In this document: in pieces, positions 8,311 to 17,850 of the stretch
Layout: every line of letters starts with the position of its first letter
Position numbering within the stretch: the first letter of the stretch is position 1
Program-made: the position numbers and the translations under genes
Source of the DNA: Amylostereum areolatum
Taxonomy: Eukaryota; Basidiomycota; Agaricomycetes; Russulales; Stereaceae
NCBI GenBank assembly: GCA_012932865.1
Contig: SAXG01000170.1
Coordinates: forward strand, 1-19,715
Length of the DNA stretch: 19,715 nt
Direction: 5' to 3'
The notes under the pieces: generated by a model
What the model was told of the DNA's origin: nothing
Seen by the model: only the letters and a program-made list of their open reading frames with translations
Databases searched by the model: none

Positions 8311-9080
8311 AAAATTAAACATTAGTTAATGATATGTTATTTTAGGACAGTGTCTAACGTAGAACGAATTTATAAACGAAACTACAACCCAGCCAGAATT
8401 TGAGCTACAAAGGGGGGGGGGGTTTAAATAGCTCACACTATCAATGAAAAAAAAAAGATAAAATTATAAGTATTATTTAAAATAATACGCTATATAATTT
8501 ATATGAATTTAAAAGAAGATAATTAATTATTCAAAATATAAAAAGGGTATAAAATTTTTAAATTATGGTATAAAATAAGCAGCTGTATACAAAAGCAGCT
8601 GGCTTAATAAGTAGTTTATATAAAAATTTATAATTTTACAATTGACTATCATAAGTCTTTCCTTCGGTTCTTCGCTTAATTCTTTTTTATAAATTTAAGA
8701 TAAAGCGACACTCTTTAGTTAATTTTAGAGTCTTAATTAATATAATTATTATTAATTTTTAATTTAATTCATTTCATAAAATTTATATTCTTCCCTTTGG
8801 AATTTAAATTATAATGCTTCCAGGCAAAAGAAATAATATTTTCTAGGTTAAACCTACTTTAAAAAATATGCTGCTTATCTTATATGTATGTTTTTTATTG
8901 TCTTCCGCCCTTAATTCGTTCTAAAACTTTAAAATTTATAAAAATAAATAATTTAGTATTTATTTATTTAGCTAAGGCTATAAAAATTTAAATTCTTTAA
9001 ACAAATAAATTTAAAGATCGAAACTTATTCTAAATAAGTAGGCTAATTATAATATATATATATATATTTTTATTTTTATT
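8311..9080. other. Long non-coding region with G tract and hairpins
   Basis: No gene is recognised over about 770 bases. It contains a run of eleven G at 8412-8422. An imperfect inverted repeat AAGCAGCTG / CAGCTGGCTT lies at about 8577-8605, built on two CAGCTG palindromes. A pyrimidine-rich CTTTCCTTCGGTTCTTCGCT lies near 8657-8676, a small hairpin ACTCT...AGAGT at about 8711-8732, and an alternating (TA) run at 9052-9067 just before nad6. This is the obvious place to look for a promoter or replication element, but no specific motif is recognised. Confidence 0.5.
8412..8422 (+). repeat. G11 homopolymer
   Basis: Eleven consecutive G occur in a region that is otherwise mostly A/T, flanked by CTACAAA and TTTAAATAG. 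The exact count is uncertain if the data are long-read derived. Confidence 0.8.
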
Positions 9081-9697
9081 ATGAAACATTTTTTATTGAT
9101 ATATTAGCGTTTACTACTCTTCTATCTAGTTTATTAGTTATTACTTCTAAAAATCCAGTTATAGCAGTTATTTTTTTAATATCTGTTTTTGTAAATGCTG
9201 CAGGTTATTTAATATTATTAGGAGTAGGATTTATAGGTATCTCTTATATAATTGTTTAGTGGAGCTATTACAGTTTTTTTATTTTTATTGTGGTTATGAT
9301 GATTAACATAAAACTTACAGAATATTAGAAACTGGTTTCAATATACTAAAAATTACCATTGCTTTAGCAATAGCATCTTTATTTTATATGAATTATTTAC
9401 TATAATGCCATTACCTTTAATAATGTTCAGGTATATTTGCATTATTAGAATTTTTAACTAATATAAATACTACTATTTTAAATTCTGATATTTCAAATTT
9501 ATTAAATGTAAATATTACTATTATACCTAATATAGCGGATTCTACTTTTAATAATTTTACTCAAATACAAGCTATTGGACAAGGACTATATACTTATGGA
9601 GCTATATGATTAATAATATGTAGTATTGTTTTTTATTAGCTATGGTAGCACCTATCTTATAGCTCGAAAATCTAGTACACACATTAAAAATTATTAA
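9081..9697 (+). CDS. nad6: NADH dehydrogenase subunit 6 (frameshifted)
   Basis: Nad6 is a membrane subunit of complex I containing the pi-bulge helix TM3. The ATG at 9081 is followed by one extra base, after which the family N-terminus reads FIDILAFTTLLSSLLVITSK, NPVIAVIFLISVFVNAAGYL and ILLGVGFIGISYIIV. Next comes the conserved VGAITVF...FIVVMMINIKL block (about 9255-9325). Later pieces are TIALAIASLFYMNYLL, SGIFALLEFLTNINTT, and the C-terminal GQGLYTYGAIWLIICSIV and LLAMVAPI, ending HIKNY and TAA at 9695-9697. The length of about 205 codons is normal. At least five single-base frame breaks occur; TGA is Trp in GAIWL. It stands alone on the + strand between two minus-strand ORFs. Confidence 0.93.
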
Positions 9698-9729
9698 TAC
9701 AATATTTTTTAATTATTTATTATAATATA

Positions 9730-9876
9730 ATGTTATTTATATTACATATAATAAATATTCTAATTTATTTTACTTCTCTACAAAGAGGACTTGTAACTTT
9801 GGGTACAACCCTTAATATTCACTTATTTAAAACTAGTTTAAATATATTAAGGTTTATTTTTTCCCCTCTAATATAA
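9730..9876 (+). CDS. Small hydrophobic ORF, 48 residues
   Basis: An unbroken 48-codon frame starts with MLFILHIINILIYFTSLQRG and ends FSPLI at TAA 9874-9876. It has one likely N-terminal membrane helix and a polar middle (LVTLGTTLNIHLFKTS). It does not match a family I know. It starts 33 nt after nad6 on the same strand. Being intact while its neighbours are frameshifted slightly favours a real gene, but a 48-codon frame in AT-rich DNA can occur by chance. Confidence 0.35.
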   Translation: MLFILHIINILIYFTSLQRGLVTLGTTLNIHLFKTSLNILRFIFSPLI

Positions 9877-10102
9877 AAATAGTTGCGATTAAGGAATATA
9901 AATAAGAACAAAATGTAAATAGGATATAAGATTATATTATTTATTTAATATTATAATTTACAATATAAATTATTTATAATATCTGACAAATACACCGCTT
10001 CCTACTTTAGAATGAATGATTAAACATTTAAATGGAAAATAGCTTAAATTCCATTGTTATTATTGAATAATAAAGAATACTTGCTCAATTAGGTTAACTG
10101 AG
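9877..10102. other. Spacer between nad6 block and dpo
   Basis: AT-rich spacer with no recognised gene. It separates the + strand nad6 block from the minus-strand polymerase unit, whose stop codon lies at 10103. Confidence 0.5.
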
Positions 10103-10135
10103 TTAATTGTAGAAACACTTTCTACAAGGTTCGAT
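10103..10135 (-). pseudogene. Antisense nad2 fragment with hairpin at the dpo 3' end
   Basis: Read on the minus strand this matches nad2 copy 3 (about 5830-5862: ATCGAACCTTGTAGAAAGTG, then TTCTACAATT) with two differences. It also forms a perfect hairpin, GTAGAAA and TTTCTAC around CAC, at 10109-10125. The dpo frame runs through it as [11 protein letters not shown] and stops within it. It could be captured nad2 DNA used as the polymerase's tail and transcript end. Confidence 0.7.
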
Positions 10136-12700
10136 TTCAATATAACGTTTATTTAAATTTGTTGTAAATATTATTATATTATTTATATAATATACATCCT
10201 GTTGGTATAAGCTAATTTTAGGTAACAATCCTTTAAATATTCTAGGGTGTTGGTAATTATTATTAATTAAAGTTTTATCACTTTCTTGATTGATAGATAA
10301 CATAATTTTTTTAGTTTTAATAAGTAGCTTGTTAAAATCTTTATAAAATTTATTGGTGTTTCCACTTTTATAGTATGACCTTTAGATATTTCCTCAATTT
10401 GATTTCAAGTTAAAATATCTCTTGGCACCCCTGAAAAGACAGAATGAATGAAGTCATTATTGTCAATATAAGCATATTTTTTTATAACGAAGAAATAAGC
10501 CTTTTAATGTAGCCACCTTTCAACTCATCTGTCATTAAACCTAACTCTCTCCAATAAAGTTGTGTGGTAAAGGTTTATTTGTAAATATTGAATCTGTATC
10601 AGTGTAAAACAAATCAAGGTCATTTAAATTTTTATATTGCATCATAATCATTCGTGCATAATAAGTTACAGCTGAAGCTATCGCGACATTAGACTTAACT
10701 TTACTAAAATTGTAGTCTAAATCTAATGAATCTTGTTTTAAGTGTAACGATATCATAATCAATTTATTTATTAAAATTACACTGTTATCATCATCGATAT
10801 TTATAATAGCATCCAAGGATATCTAGCTAAGTAATCCATTTCTTCTTCGGGGTGGATGTTTATTGTTTGTAACAAGTCTTGTTCCGGCCAAAGATTCCTA
10901 TAAAGTATTTAAATGTAACTTAGAAATTAATCTTAAAGGTCCTGTGGCTGTTTTCTTAACTTCATAAAAATGGTTAATATAATGTAAATAAATATTCTTT
11001 ACTAAAGTCGTGAACTTTAATCATTTCAACTTGATAGCCATATTCCACAGCTAATTTTAACTCTTCAGAAAAGTATGTTCCAGTTCAATTTCCAGTAGGA
11101 AATATTGTGAAACCATCTTTCTTATAAGGTAAAATAGGGTGTTATATTTTAGGACAGGTTATAATAGCTTCAATAAACCCAAACAAATCATTTAAATTTA
11201 ATTCTGTAGCATCTCTTGTACCAAAAACTCTTTGGCATTGGCTTTAAAATAGCTGTTGGGTATAACGAGTTTACATCATAATAATACAGATTTTCACCAT
11301 ATTTTTATAATAGTCACGTCGTCCTCCGAAATATGATAATCGGATGATCTTATCTAAAGTTTTGGTTAAAATGGAATGTTGAGTTTTAAAAATTTCTTCT
11401 AAAAATTCTAAAGATAAAGTGGATGTACTTAACACCGTACAAATATCTGTAGTATAAAGTTCCGAATAAGTTTTTTGTATATTTAACATAGCGTTTAGCA
11501 GTGATTTACCATCTTGTTTTGTATCTAATAAATTCTCTTAGTAGATTGCTATTCTTAAACATTGATATATTATTAAAAGCTTCATTATATTTACTTAATT
11601 TTAATTCCGAATTACCAAAAGTCTTAGTTAATTCATTCAATGATAGGGGAAATAATCGGTAAGAGTCTTTTAAATCCCATTTATCGCCAAAATATGTTGT
11701 GCTAATAGTAATAAATTATGATTATATCTATAAGTGAAGATATTTTATTCTATCAGCTAATGGATGTTTTAACAGTGATGGTAATATGTAAAACCCATCA
11801 AAACCCCCTAAATTGTGAACAAATATGTTATATCGCCTAAATAAAGTTTATTAATTTTATTGTAAAAATCAATCCACAGATTCTTAACAGCTTTATCAGG
11901 TCAATAATTAATAAATTGGGTTTAATTAAAGAAAACACGTTTTTTAATTTACCATTCGTGAATATGAAAAGTTAATGCTACCGGTTTTTGATCGCCGTTT
12001 TAATCATGTTTCAACATCCATGGCAGTAATTGTTTTTAAAGGTTTAGGTTTTTTTATGTTTTAATTGGTTTAATATAGCTAGCACTATTATCGCAGAGGT
12101 GTGAAAGCCTCGTGTTCTCAATCTGTAGGATTAGATCTAATTAAAATTGTTTCTTCTGGTATTGGTTTCTTAGGTTCGCCGACAAAACATAGATATTTCT
12201 ATACTGTGTTTGTCTGTAAGCTTCTTTTCAGAAAAATGCTTACTTATTACCAATTTTATTAAGATAATCACCAAGAGTTGATTCCTTTGTAAGAGCAATA
12301 TTTATGTAAAAAGAATCGTGCTCAACTTCCTCGTGTGTAGAGAGATACGTACATTATTTTCTTATCCATTCCTGTAAATTCTGGAACATCTTGTAACGAT
12401 TTCAAAGAGTTATAAAAAATTCTTTACCTTTAACGTCATAGTTATTTAAAAAATAAATTCTATATCGTTTCGTTTGGGAGGTATTGAATTTCCAGGTAAT
12501 CAAATTGATTTGTGGAGTGAAAGCCCAGTGTTCGTAGCTTGAAAGTGATGGGCGAGATATTTTTTTTAAAAACTGTGTTATTACTCAGGGTAAGTATTCT
12601 AAGATTTTTACAGGTATTCTGATTAGCGCTCAGTATACTTTAAAGCGATGTTTTTCGTGAACGAATACGTAGCTGTTTTAACTACTAACAATGGAATTGC
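10103..12700 (-). CDS. dpo: Protein-primed family B DNA polymerase of linear-plasmid type (frameshifted)
   Basis: This is a DNA polymerase of the kind carried by fungal mitochondrial linear plasmids (invertrons), which start replication from a terminal protein. Minus-strand motifs come in the right order. Exo I is [10 protein letters not shown] (about 12006-12038, TGA as Trp). Exo II is [16 protein letters not shown] (about 11772-11820). The Exo III region is [14 protein letters not shown] (about 11645-11690). Palm motif A is [14 protein letters not shown] (about 11244-11284), motif B is KLHLNTLYGIFGR (about 10885-10925), and motif C is [11 protein letters not shown] (about 10580-10612). Other pieces are [35 protein letters not shown], and near the N-terminus [20 protein letters not shown] and [12 protein letters not shown]. 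Total is about 850 codons with many frame breaks; the start is not resolved. The frame closes at TAA 10103-10105 inside an antisense nad2-like segment. It probably derives from plasmid integration; no terminal repeats were found. Confidence 0.88.
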
Positions 12701-12929
12701 TATTATTATGTTACTTATTAGTAATATAATTTGTAATATCACCGAAAAATCAACCAATCTCTGATCCAATTGACTAAAATATATATATAAGCCTCATGAT
12801 CTTATACCGAGATTGATAAATAAAATGTTATAATTACTTTCCGATTGTTAGAATTCGATAAGATGTGAATAGTAATGAAGAAAAGGGCTATAGCCACTAT
12901 AATTGTTAAGCTTGTTTTTATTATCATAT
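12701..12929. other. dpo upstream region with an antisense nad2 5' scrap
   Basis: No gene is recognised apart from the nad2-like fragment at 12883-12915. A short AT alternation lies near 12779-12789. The dpo start codon may lie in or near this stretch, but frame breaks prevent a firm choice. Confidence 0.45.
12883..12915 (-). pseudogene. Antisense nad2 5'-end fragment
   Basis: The reverse complement reads ACAAG, a short diverged stretch, then TTATAGTGGCTATAGCCCTT, which is 20 bases identical to nad2 copy 1 just after its start. Homology fades on both sides. It lies 15 nt beyond the 3' end of the minus-strand tRNA at 12930 and upstream of dpo on the same strand. Confidence 0.65.
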
Positions 12930-13000
12930 TGCGATCAATCAGATTTGAACTGATACTTGATGTCTTGCGGAGCCCTGTTTTACCATTAAACTACAATCGC
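12930..13000 (-). tRNA. tRNA with unresolved anticodon arm
   Basis: On the minus strand the acceptor GCGATTG pairs with TGATCGC (discriminator A, one G-T). The D arm is GTTT-AATGGTA-AAAC and the T arm ATCAG-TTCAAAT-CTGAT is perfect, so a tRNA gene is clear. The anticodon region GGGCTCCGCAAGACATC is one base short of standard and does not form a proper five-pair stem. TCC (Gly) after restoring a T, CCG (Arg) and GCA (Cys) were all considered. Cys and Arg already have better genes in the window, so Gly is the weak favourite. Confidence 0.75.
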
Positions 13001-13149
13001 TAGGGGGTAAAAATGTGAATTATTATTATTATTATTTATTACAAATTTTAAATATTACTTTAAATAAATAAAAAATAATAAAAAGATAGTAAAAAAAAAT
13101 TATAACTTTAAAAGTATCGATGACAATTTAGTATAAACATCAATAGTAA
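13001..13149. other. AT-rich spacer before rnl
   Basis: A/T-run spacer that starts with GCTAGGGGGTAAAA next to the tRNA. No gene is seen. The exact rnl 5' end lies near its right edge and cannot be fixed from sequence alone. Confidence 0.5.
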
Positions 13150-15710
13150 TTTAAAGGAATTATTAAGGATAACTAGCAAATTTATAAAAAAGGAGGAATA
13201 ATCCAAAAGCCACAAGGTTAATAAAATTTATTAAATCCTCTAAATTGTGGCGATCTAAGGGAAACCTTTATTATAAAAAATCCTGAAGCAAAACATTGTA
13301 TTAAGGAAAGGAAAGGAAATCAAACGAGACTCCGAAAGTAATGGTGAGTGAAACGGATTAGCCTTAAGAAATAAACAATTTGAAAAATTAAAAATAATAT
13401 TATTTAAGAATGGAGTGGAATCCTTTCAATTCTAATATTAGATTTATAAAATTTTATAACCAAACAAATTAACCACAGAAGGTAATCAGTCCTGTAAAAT
13501 TATAATTTCTTAACAAAAAAAGTATAAAAATAAATGCATTTTTTAATTAAATTCTTAATTAAATTAGGTTACTTTTTTTTAATAAGTACGATGAGAGATA
13601 ACTTGTGGAATATAGGGGTACCATCCTCTAAGGCTAAGTATAATAAATTTAGCGATAGTGGAAAGTACTGTAAAGGAAAAGTTGAAAAAGTGAGTTGTAT
13701 AACGAAGTGAAATAGACTTGAATTAGTAATTCTATAAGCAGTCGAAGTTTAAATATAAAAGACGGCGTACCTTTTGCATAAGGGTCAGCAAGTTAATGGG
13801 AGTAGCAAGGTTAAAGCCCTAGCGAAAGCGACTGGACTAATAGTATAAAAAAATGATTATTCATAAATAAATATTTAAAGATTTTAAATTTAAATAGAAT
13901 AATCCTTATTTGTTAAATTTGCCTTAGGGTAAAAACTTTATTTTATTTTAATTATAATTTTAATTAATTATAAACAATAATAATAAAAAACAGAAAAGTG
14001 ATTTATTTACTTTTTAATTAGTGTTGGGTAAGTTACTTCATTAGACCCGAAGCCAGTTGATCTTTCCAAGACCAGATTATAATGGATCGAACGGTTGAAT
14101 GTTGCATTTCTCCGAAGAGTTTTGGAAAGCGGTGAAATGAATGGTGATTTGAAATGCCAATCTGAACTGGTGATTGCTGGTGTTTCTACGAAACATATTT
14201 AAGTATGACATCTATTCAAAATTTATGAAGGTACAGCACGGCAATTCCCAATTAATATTAGAATAATAATTTATAATTTATTTTATAATTTATTTTATCT
14301 TTTAAGCGTTTAGGTTGCGGGGACCTCGAAAATCTTACCAATGGAAGCGAATCTCGGAAGTACATAAATTGATGATAGATATTCAGACTGCTCATGCTAA
14401 GTTGGGTAGTCAAGACGGAAACAGCCGAGAACATGGATCAAGGTCCCTAATGATTATTAAGTGAAATTAAGGAAGTTACAAATTGAATGCAGCTGTAAAG
14501 TGAGCCTGGTAGTCGCTATCTTTTAATGACCGTTGTAACAACGTAGCAGCCTTTAGATTGTCGCGCCGAAAATTTAACGGGTCTAAATAATCAACCGATA
14601 TCCTGTTAATTTAGAATATATGTTAAATAAAAAAAATATATATTTTAAATTTAGGTAGTAGAACATTCAGTATAACTGAAGATAAACAGTGTTTCATTGT
14701 TTGGAAGTAACTGAAGAGAGAATGCTGACATGAGTAACGTAAAAAGAAGTTATAATACTTCTCGCCGAATACGAAAGGGTTATAAGGAAAGGTTAAACCG
14801 CCTTATGTTAATGCGGCCTCTAAGGATCAAAACCAATGTTTTGACTGATGAGTAAAATACTGAAAGTCCATATGGAAATTAAAAAATGGACCAGGAAATT
14901 TAAGTTATAATCTTTTGAAAGATAAAAAAATGTTAATTGGTATTATTAAAAAAGTGCTAATTGGTATTATTTTTATTAAGTATTAAGAATTAAATCTACC
15001 GTACCCTAAACCGACACAGGTTCGTAGGTAGAGTATACTAAGGCGTAGAGCTAAAAGTTGTTAAGGAACTCGGCAAGTTCTCCTCATAAGTTTGACGATA
15101 AGAGGAACCGTATATATTTTAATTAGCCATAATTAGAAAATTTATTACGGTATAATAAAATCGGAAGCCCCGACTGTTTACTAAAAACACAATTCAGAGC
15201 AATGATTAAGATCATAGTATTCTGAATGAAATTTGCCCAATGCCATTAATATAAGAGAGGTGATAGGAAACTGTTACTAATCGAAAGTCTGGTTAATAGC
15301 GGTCTTAACTATGAGGATCCAAAGGTAGCAAAATAAATTGGCCATTAAATGTGGTCTGGTATCAATAATGTAACGATGGCTTCACTGTCTCTACAACTTG
15401 CTCAGTGAAATTGAATTACCCGTGCAGATGCGGGTTACCTCCAGGGGGACGGGAAGACCCTATGCAGCTTTACTGTAGTTAGTTATCATGTTAATCAAAA
15501 TTCCTTAGTTAATAGTGATTAGGGATGTCGATAGACTTAAAGTGGAATACCTTCAAATTAAGGTTTGATTAATGTTTACCTTATAATATTTTAATAAATT
15601 AAAGGGAGAGTTGACTAATTGGCAGTTTGACTGGGGCGGTCGTCTTTAATAAAGTAGCAAAGTACATCCAAATATTTTAATTAATACAACCCATCAGGGA
15701 ATAATATTTG

Positions 15711-15731
15711 TTTAAGTCCATTTTTCGGCAA
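15711..15731 (+). repeat. trnT 3'-end copy inside an rnl variable region
   Basis: Twenty of 21 bases match the T-loop, T-stem and acceptor 3' half of trnT (4334-4354), including the acceptor tail TTTCGGCA. It sits between the conserved GACTGGGGCGGTC block and the GAATGGTTACGGAGAGCG block, where LSU rRNAs vary in length. Confidence 0.75.
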
Positions 15732-16078
15732 GAATAAATATACAGACATAAACATAGATAATTTAAATTATTTAAGCTTTATTCTTAGGAGTGAAACTTT
15801 TTAATTTTTATTTAAAAAAATAATATAAATAAACTAATTTATATAAGGTAGAGCTAGAAATTGAATGGAGATCAATTTACCAGTGAATGGTTACGGAGAG
15901 CGCAATGGCGGAAAGCATGCCTAACTGAAAGACTTAGAAGTCGCACAGATACGTAAGTAGGGCATAGTGACCCCTCGCTATAATATGGAATAGACGGGGA
16001 TCAATCGATAAAAGTTACGCTAGGGATAACAGGCTGATAGCCGGCGAGAGTACACATTGTCCCGGCTGTTTGGCACCT

Positions 16079-17272
16079 TGAAAATAAAAAATCAAAACAT
16101 AAATCACCAATTATAAATAAACAAAATTTGTTTTGGTTTAATACTAATTATAACAAATTAAAAAATATAATAATAGCGCATGCTAAATATTATATTAACA
16201 GCTTAAAACTTCGACTTATTTTTTAAAATAAGAAAAAAACTTCATTGAGAAGTTATTACAATAAACATGAATAAAGCACTTAAAGAAATGTTAATAGGAA
16301 CTCTTATGGGTGATGCACATATAGGAAGAACTGGTTTAAATAAAGCTTTTATTACTTTTGAACAATCAATAAAAAAAAGGGAATATATAAATCATTTATT
16401 TAATCAGACTGTAGAAGGTGGTATCCCAGTAATTAATAATTCAATTAAAAATTATACTAGAACTGATTCTAGATATAATTCTACAAATGGATCTTTATAT
16501 TTTAGAACTGAATATTTAGAAGATTTAAAACCTTTAGCCGATCTATTTTTAGATGAAGAAGGTAAAAAAAAAATACCTTCTAATATTTCTGAACTTTTGA
16601 CGCACCGAGGCTTAGCATATTGAATAATGGATGATGGTCAACGAGTAGACAGAGGAGGTGTAACTTTATGCACTGATAGTTTTAATTCGGATGAAGTACA
16701 AATCCTTAGAGATTGTTTAAGTAAAAATTTTAATATGGACACTACTATTCACAATAAAATAATTTCAAGCGGTCCAATAGAAAGAATTTATATAAATAAA
16801 AACACACTAGATAATAATAAAGCTGAATTAGTGCCACACTTCCATGAATCAATGCTTAATAAAATAAATGTTGAAGTGGGATTTAAGCAAGATACCTCCG
16901 ATATAGAAAGTGACATCACCGAAATGGATAATCCTTTAGGTTTATTTGAAGAATAATTTGTGTAATTTATACGCATATATTTTTGACATCGGGGAATTTT
17001 AATAGAAATATTAACTTAGAAGTTGGCTATATGCTGGAATCCCCTTAGAGCTTTAAATACTATATAAAAAAGTAAAAATTTTAAAGATTGGGCAATCAGC
17101 AGGGAAGTTAATTATTTTGTTTTAAGTTATAGCTAACTAAAAATATTTAACCCCTCAACGACTACACGCCAACATCCAGAGCTATATAAGTTGTTCTCTT
17201 TATACTGGATGAAGATATAGTCTAAACTTAACTGAAAAGTTAAGAATATTAGTTTTTAACTAATATATATTG
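16079..17272 (+). other. Group I intron in rnl at E. coli position 2500
   Basis: The rRNA reads GGCACCT, is interrupted after 16078, and resumes with CGATGTCGAC at 17273. By the E. coli numbering (U2500, C2501) this is the L2500 site in the peptidyl transferase loop. The upstream exon ends in T and the intron ends in G, as for group I introns. Core-like elements lie in the 3' part: a P/Q-like AATCAGCAGGGAAG (17093-17106), an R-like CTCAACGACTACACG (17154-17168) and an S-like AAGATATAGTCT (17212-17223). The 1,194-nt intron carries a LAGLIDADG ORF in its 5' portion, outside the core. The intron subclass was not determined. Confidence 0.88.
16267..16956 (+). CDS. LAGLIDADG homing endonuclease in the rnl intron
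   Basis: This 229-residue intron-encoded endonuclease should cut intron-lacking rnl alleles at the insertion site and so promote intron homing; some relatives also help splicing. The first LAGLIDADG helix is LIGTLMGDAHIG (residues 9-20, acidic D16). The second is GLAYWIMDDGQ (residues 115-125, acidic D123), with W119 encoded by TGA. Between them are typical family features: AFITFEQSIKKREYINHLF and, before the second helix, LFLDEEGKKKIPSN. In the standard code it would appear as two ORFs split at 16621; under code 4 it is one unbroken frame. It is free-standing after a 188-nt intron leader and has its own ATG. Size and two-motif layout fit single-chain monomeric enzymes. The C-terminal tail is acidic (DIESDITEMDNPLGLFEE). 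It is the longest undamaged gene in the window. Confidence 0.92.
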
Positions 17273-17363
17273 CGATGTCGACTCATCCTATCCTCCGGGG
17301 GAAGAAGCTTGGAAGGGTTCGGCTGTTCGCCGATTAAAAGGGTACGCGAGTTGGGTTTAATAC

Positions 17364-17373
17364 GACGTGAGTC
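17364..17373 (+). other. rnl hairpin with swapped stem pairs
   Basis: The conserved LSU hairpin that in most rRNAs reads GTC-GTGA-GAC here reads GAC-GTGA-GTC. The stem is kept by paired changes. Confidence 0.6.
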
Positions 17374-17850
17374 AGTATGGTCCCTATCTTCTGGAGGCAT
17401 AAATAGTAAAAAGGGGCAGACCTTCTAGTACGAAAGGATCAATAGGCTGTGTTTCTCTAGTGTACCAATTGTTGAAAAATAAAAATTCTTTTTTTAAGAG
17501 TAGGCATAGTTGGGTAGCCACAAACATAATAGATAAGCGCTGAATGTATATAAAGCAAGAAACTAACCCCTAGATACTATCATCAGATTTCTCTCCATTT
17601 TTTTAATGGTTAAATGTAATAAAACTTTCTTCCGGAAGGTTATTATTAAAAAAGAGATAATATTCTGATTTTATAAGAAATAGAACATTTCTAGATAGGA
17701 TGCGAATGAAATTACTGTAAGGTATTAAGTTTAGCATTACTAATTTATTAAATAGACTTGATGTTTAGAATTGTCCAATTAAATATTAAATAATATAGAT
17801 TCTTTAAAAAAGCAAAGATTTACCTTTATTATTTTTTTATATACCTCAAT

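Larger units (their letters stand above)
13150..17790 (+). rRNA. rnl: Mitochondrial large-subunit (LSU, 23S-like) rRNA, interrupted by one intron
   Basis: This is the RNA core of the large mitoribosomal subunit. Landmarks in order: AATTGTGGCGATCTAAGGGA (13244-13263); GAAATCAAACGAGACTCCG with GTAATGGTGAGTGAAACGGA (13316-13358); GACGGCGTACCTTTTGCATA (13761-13780); AACAGCCGAGAACATGGATC and the GTPase-centre region (about 14420-14520); AACTATGAGGATCCAAAGGTAGC (15308-15330); GGGGGACGGGAAGACCCTATG (15443-15463); GACTGGGGCGGTC (15630-15642); CTAGGGATAACAGGCTGAT (16020-16038); and, after the intron, CGATGTCGACTCATCCT. The sarcin-ricin sequence TAGTACGAAAGGATC is at 17428-17442. Outer ends are approximate; the 3' end is placed after GACTTGATGTTTAGAATTG. 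Exons are 13150-16078 and 17273-17790. A tRNA-Thr-like scrap lies in a variable region at 15711. Core conservation looks good, in contrast to the broken protein genes. Confidence 0.93.

Noticed and set aside
8311..9080. Mitochondrial promoter upstream of nad6
   Set aside because: No motif matching a known fungal mitochondrial promoter could be told apart from the general AT-rich background.
8311..12929. Terminal inverted repeats of an integrated linear plasmid around dpo
   Set aside because: I looked for long inverted repeats flanking dpo and saw none; only nad2-like scraps occur there. An integrated plasmid remains an inference from the polymerase type.
16788..16976. 62-codon minus-strand ORF
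   Set aside because: It lies antisense within the LAGLIDADG endonuclease gene.
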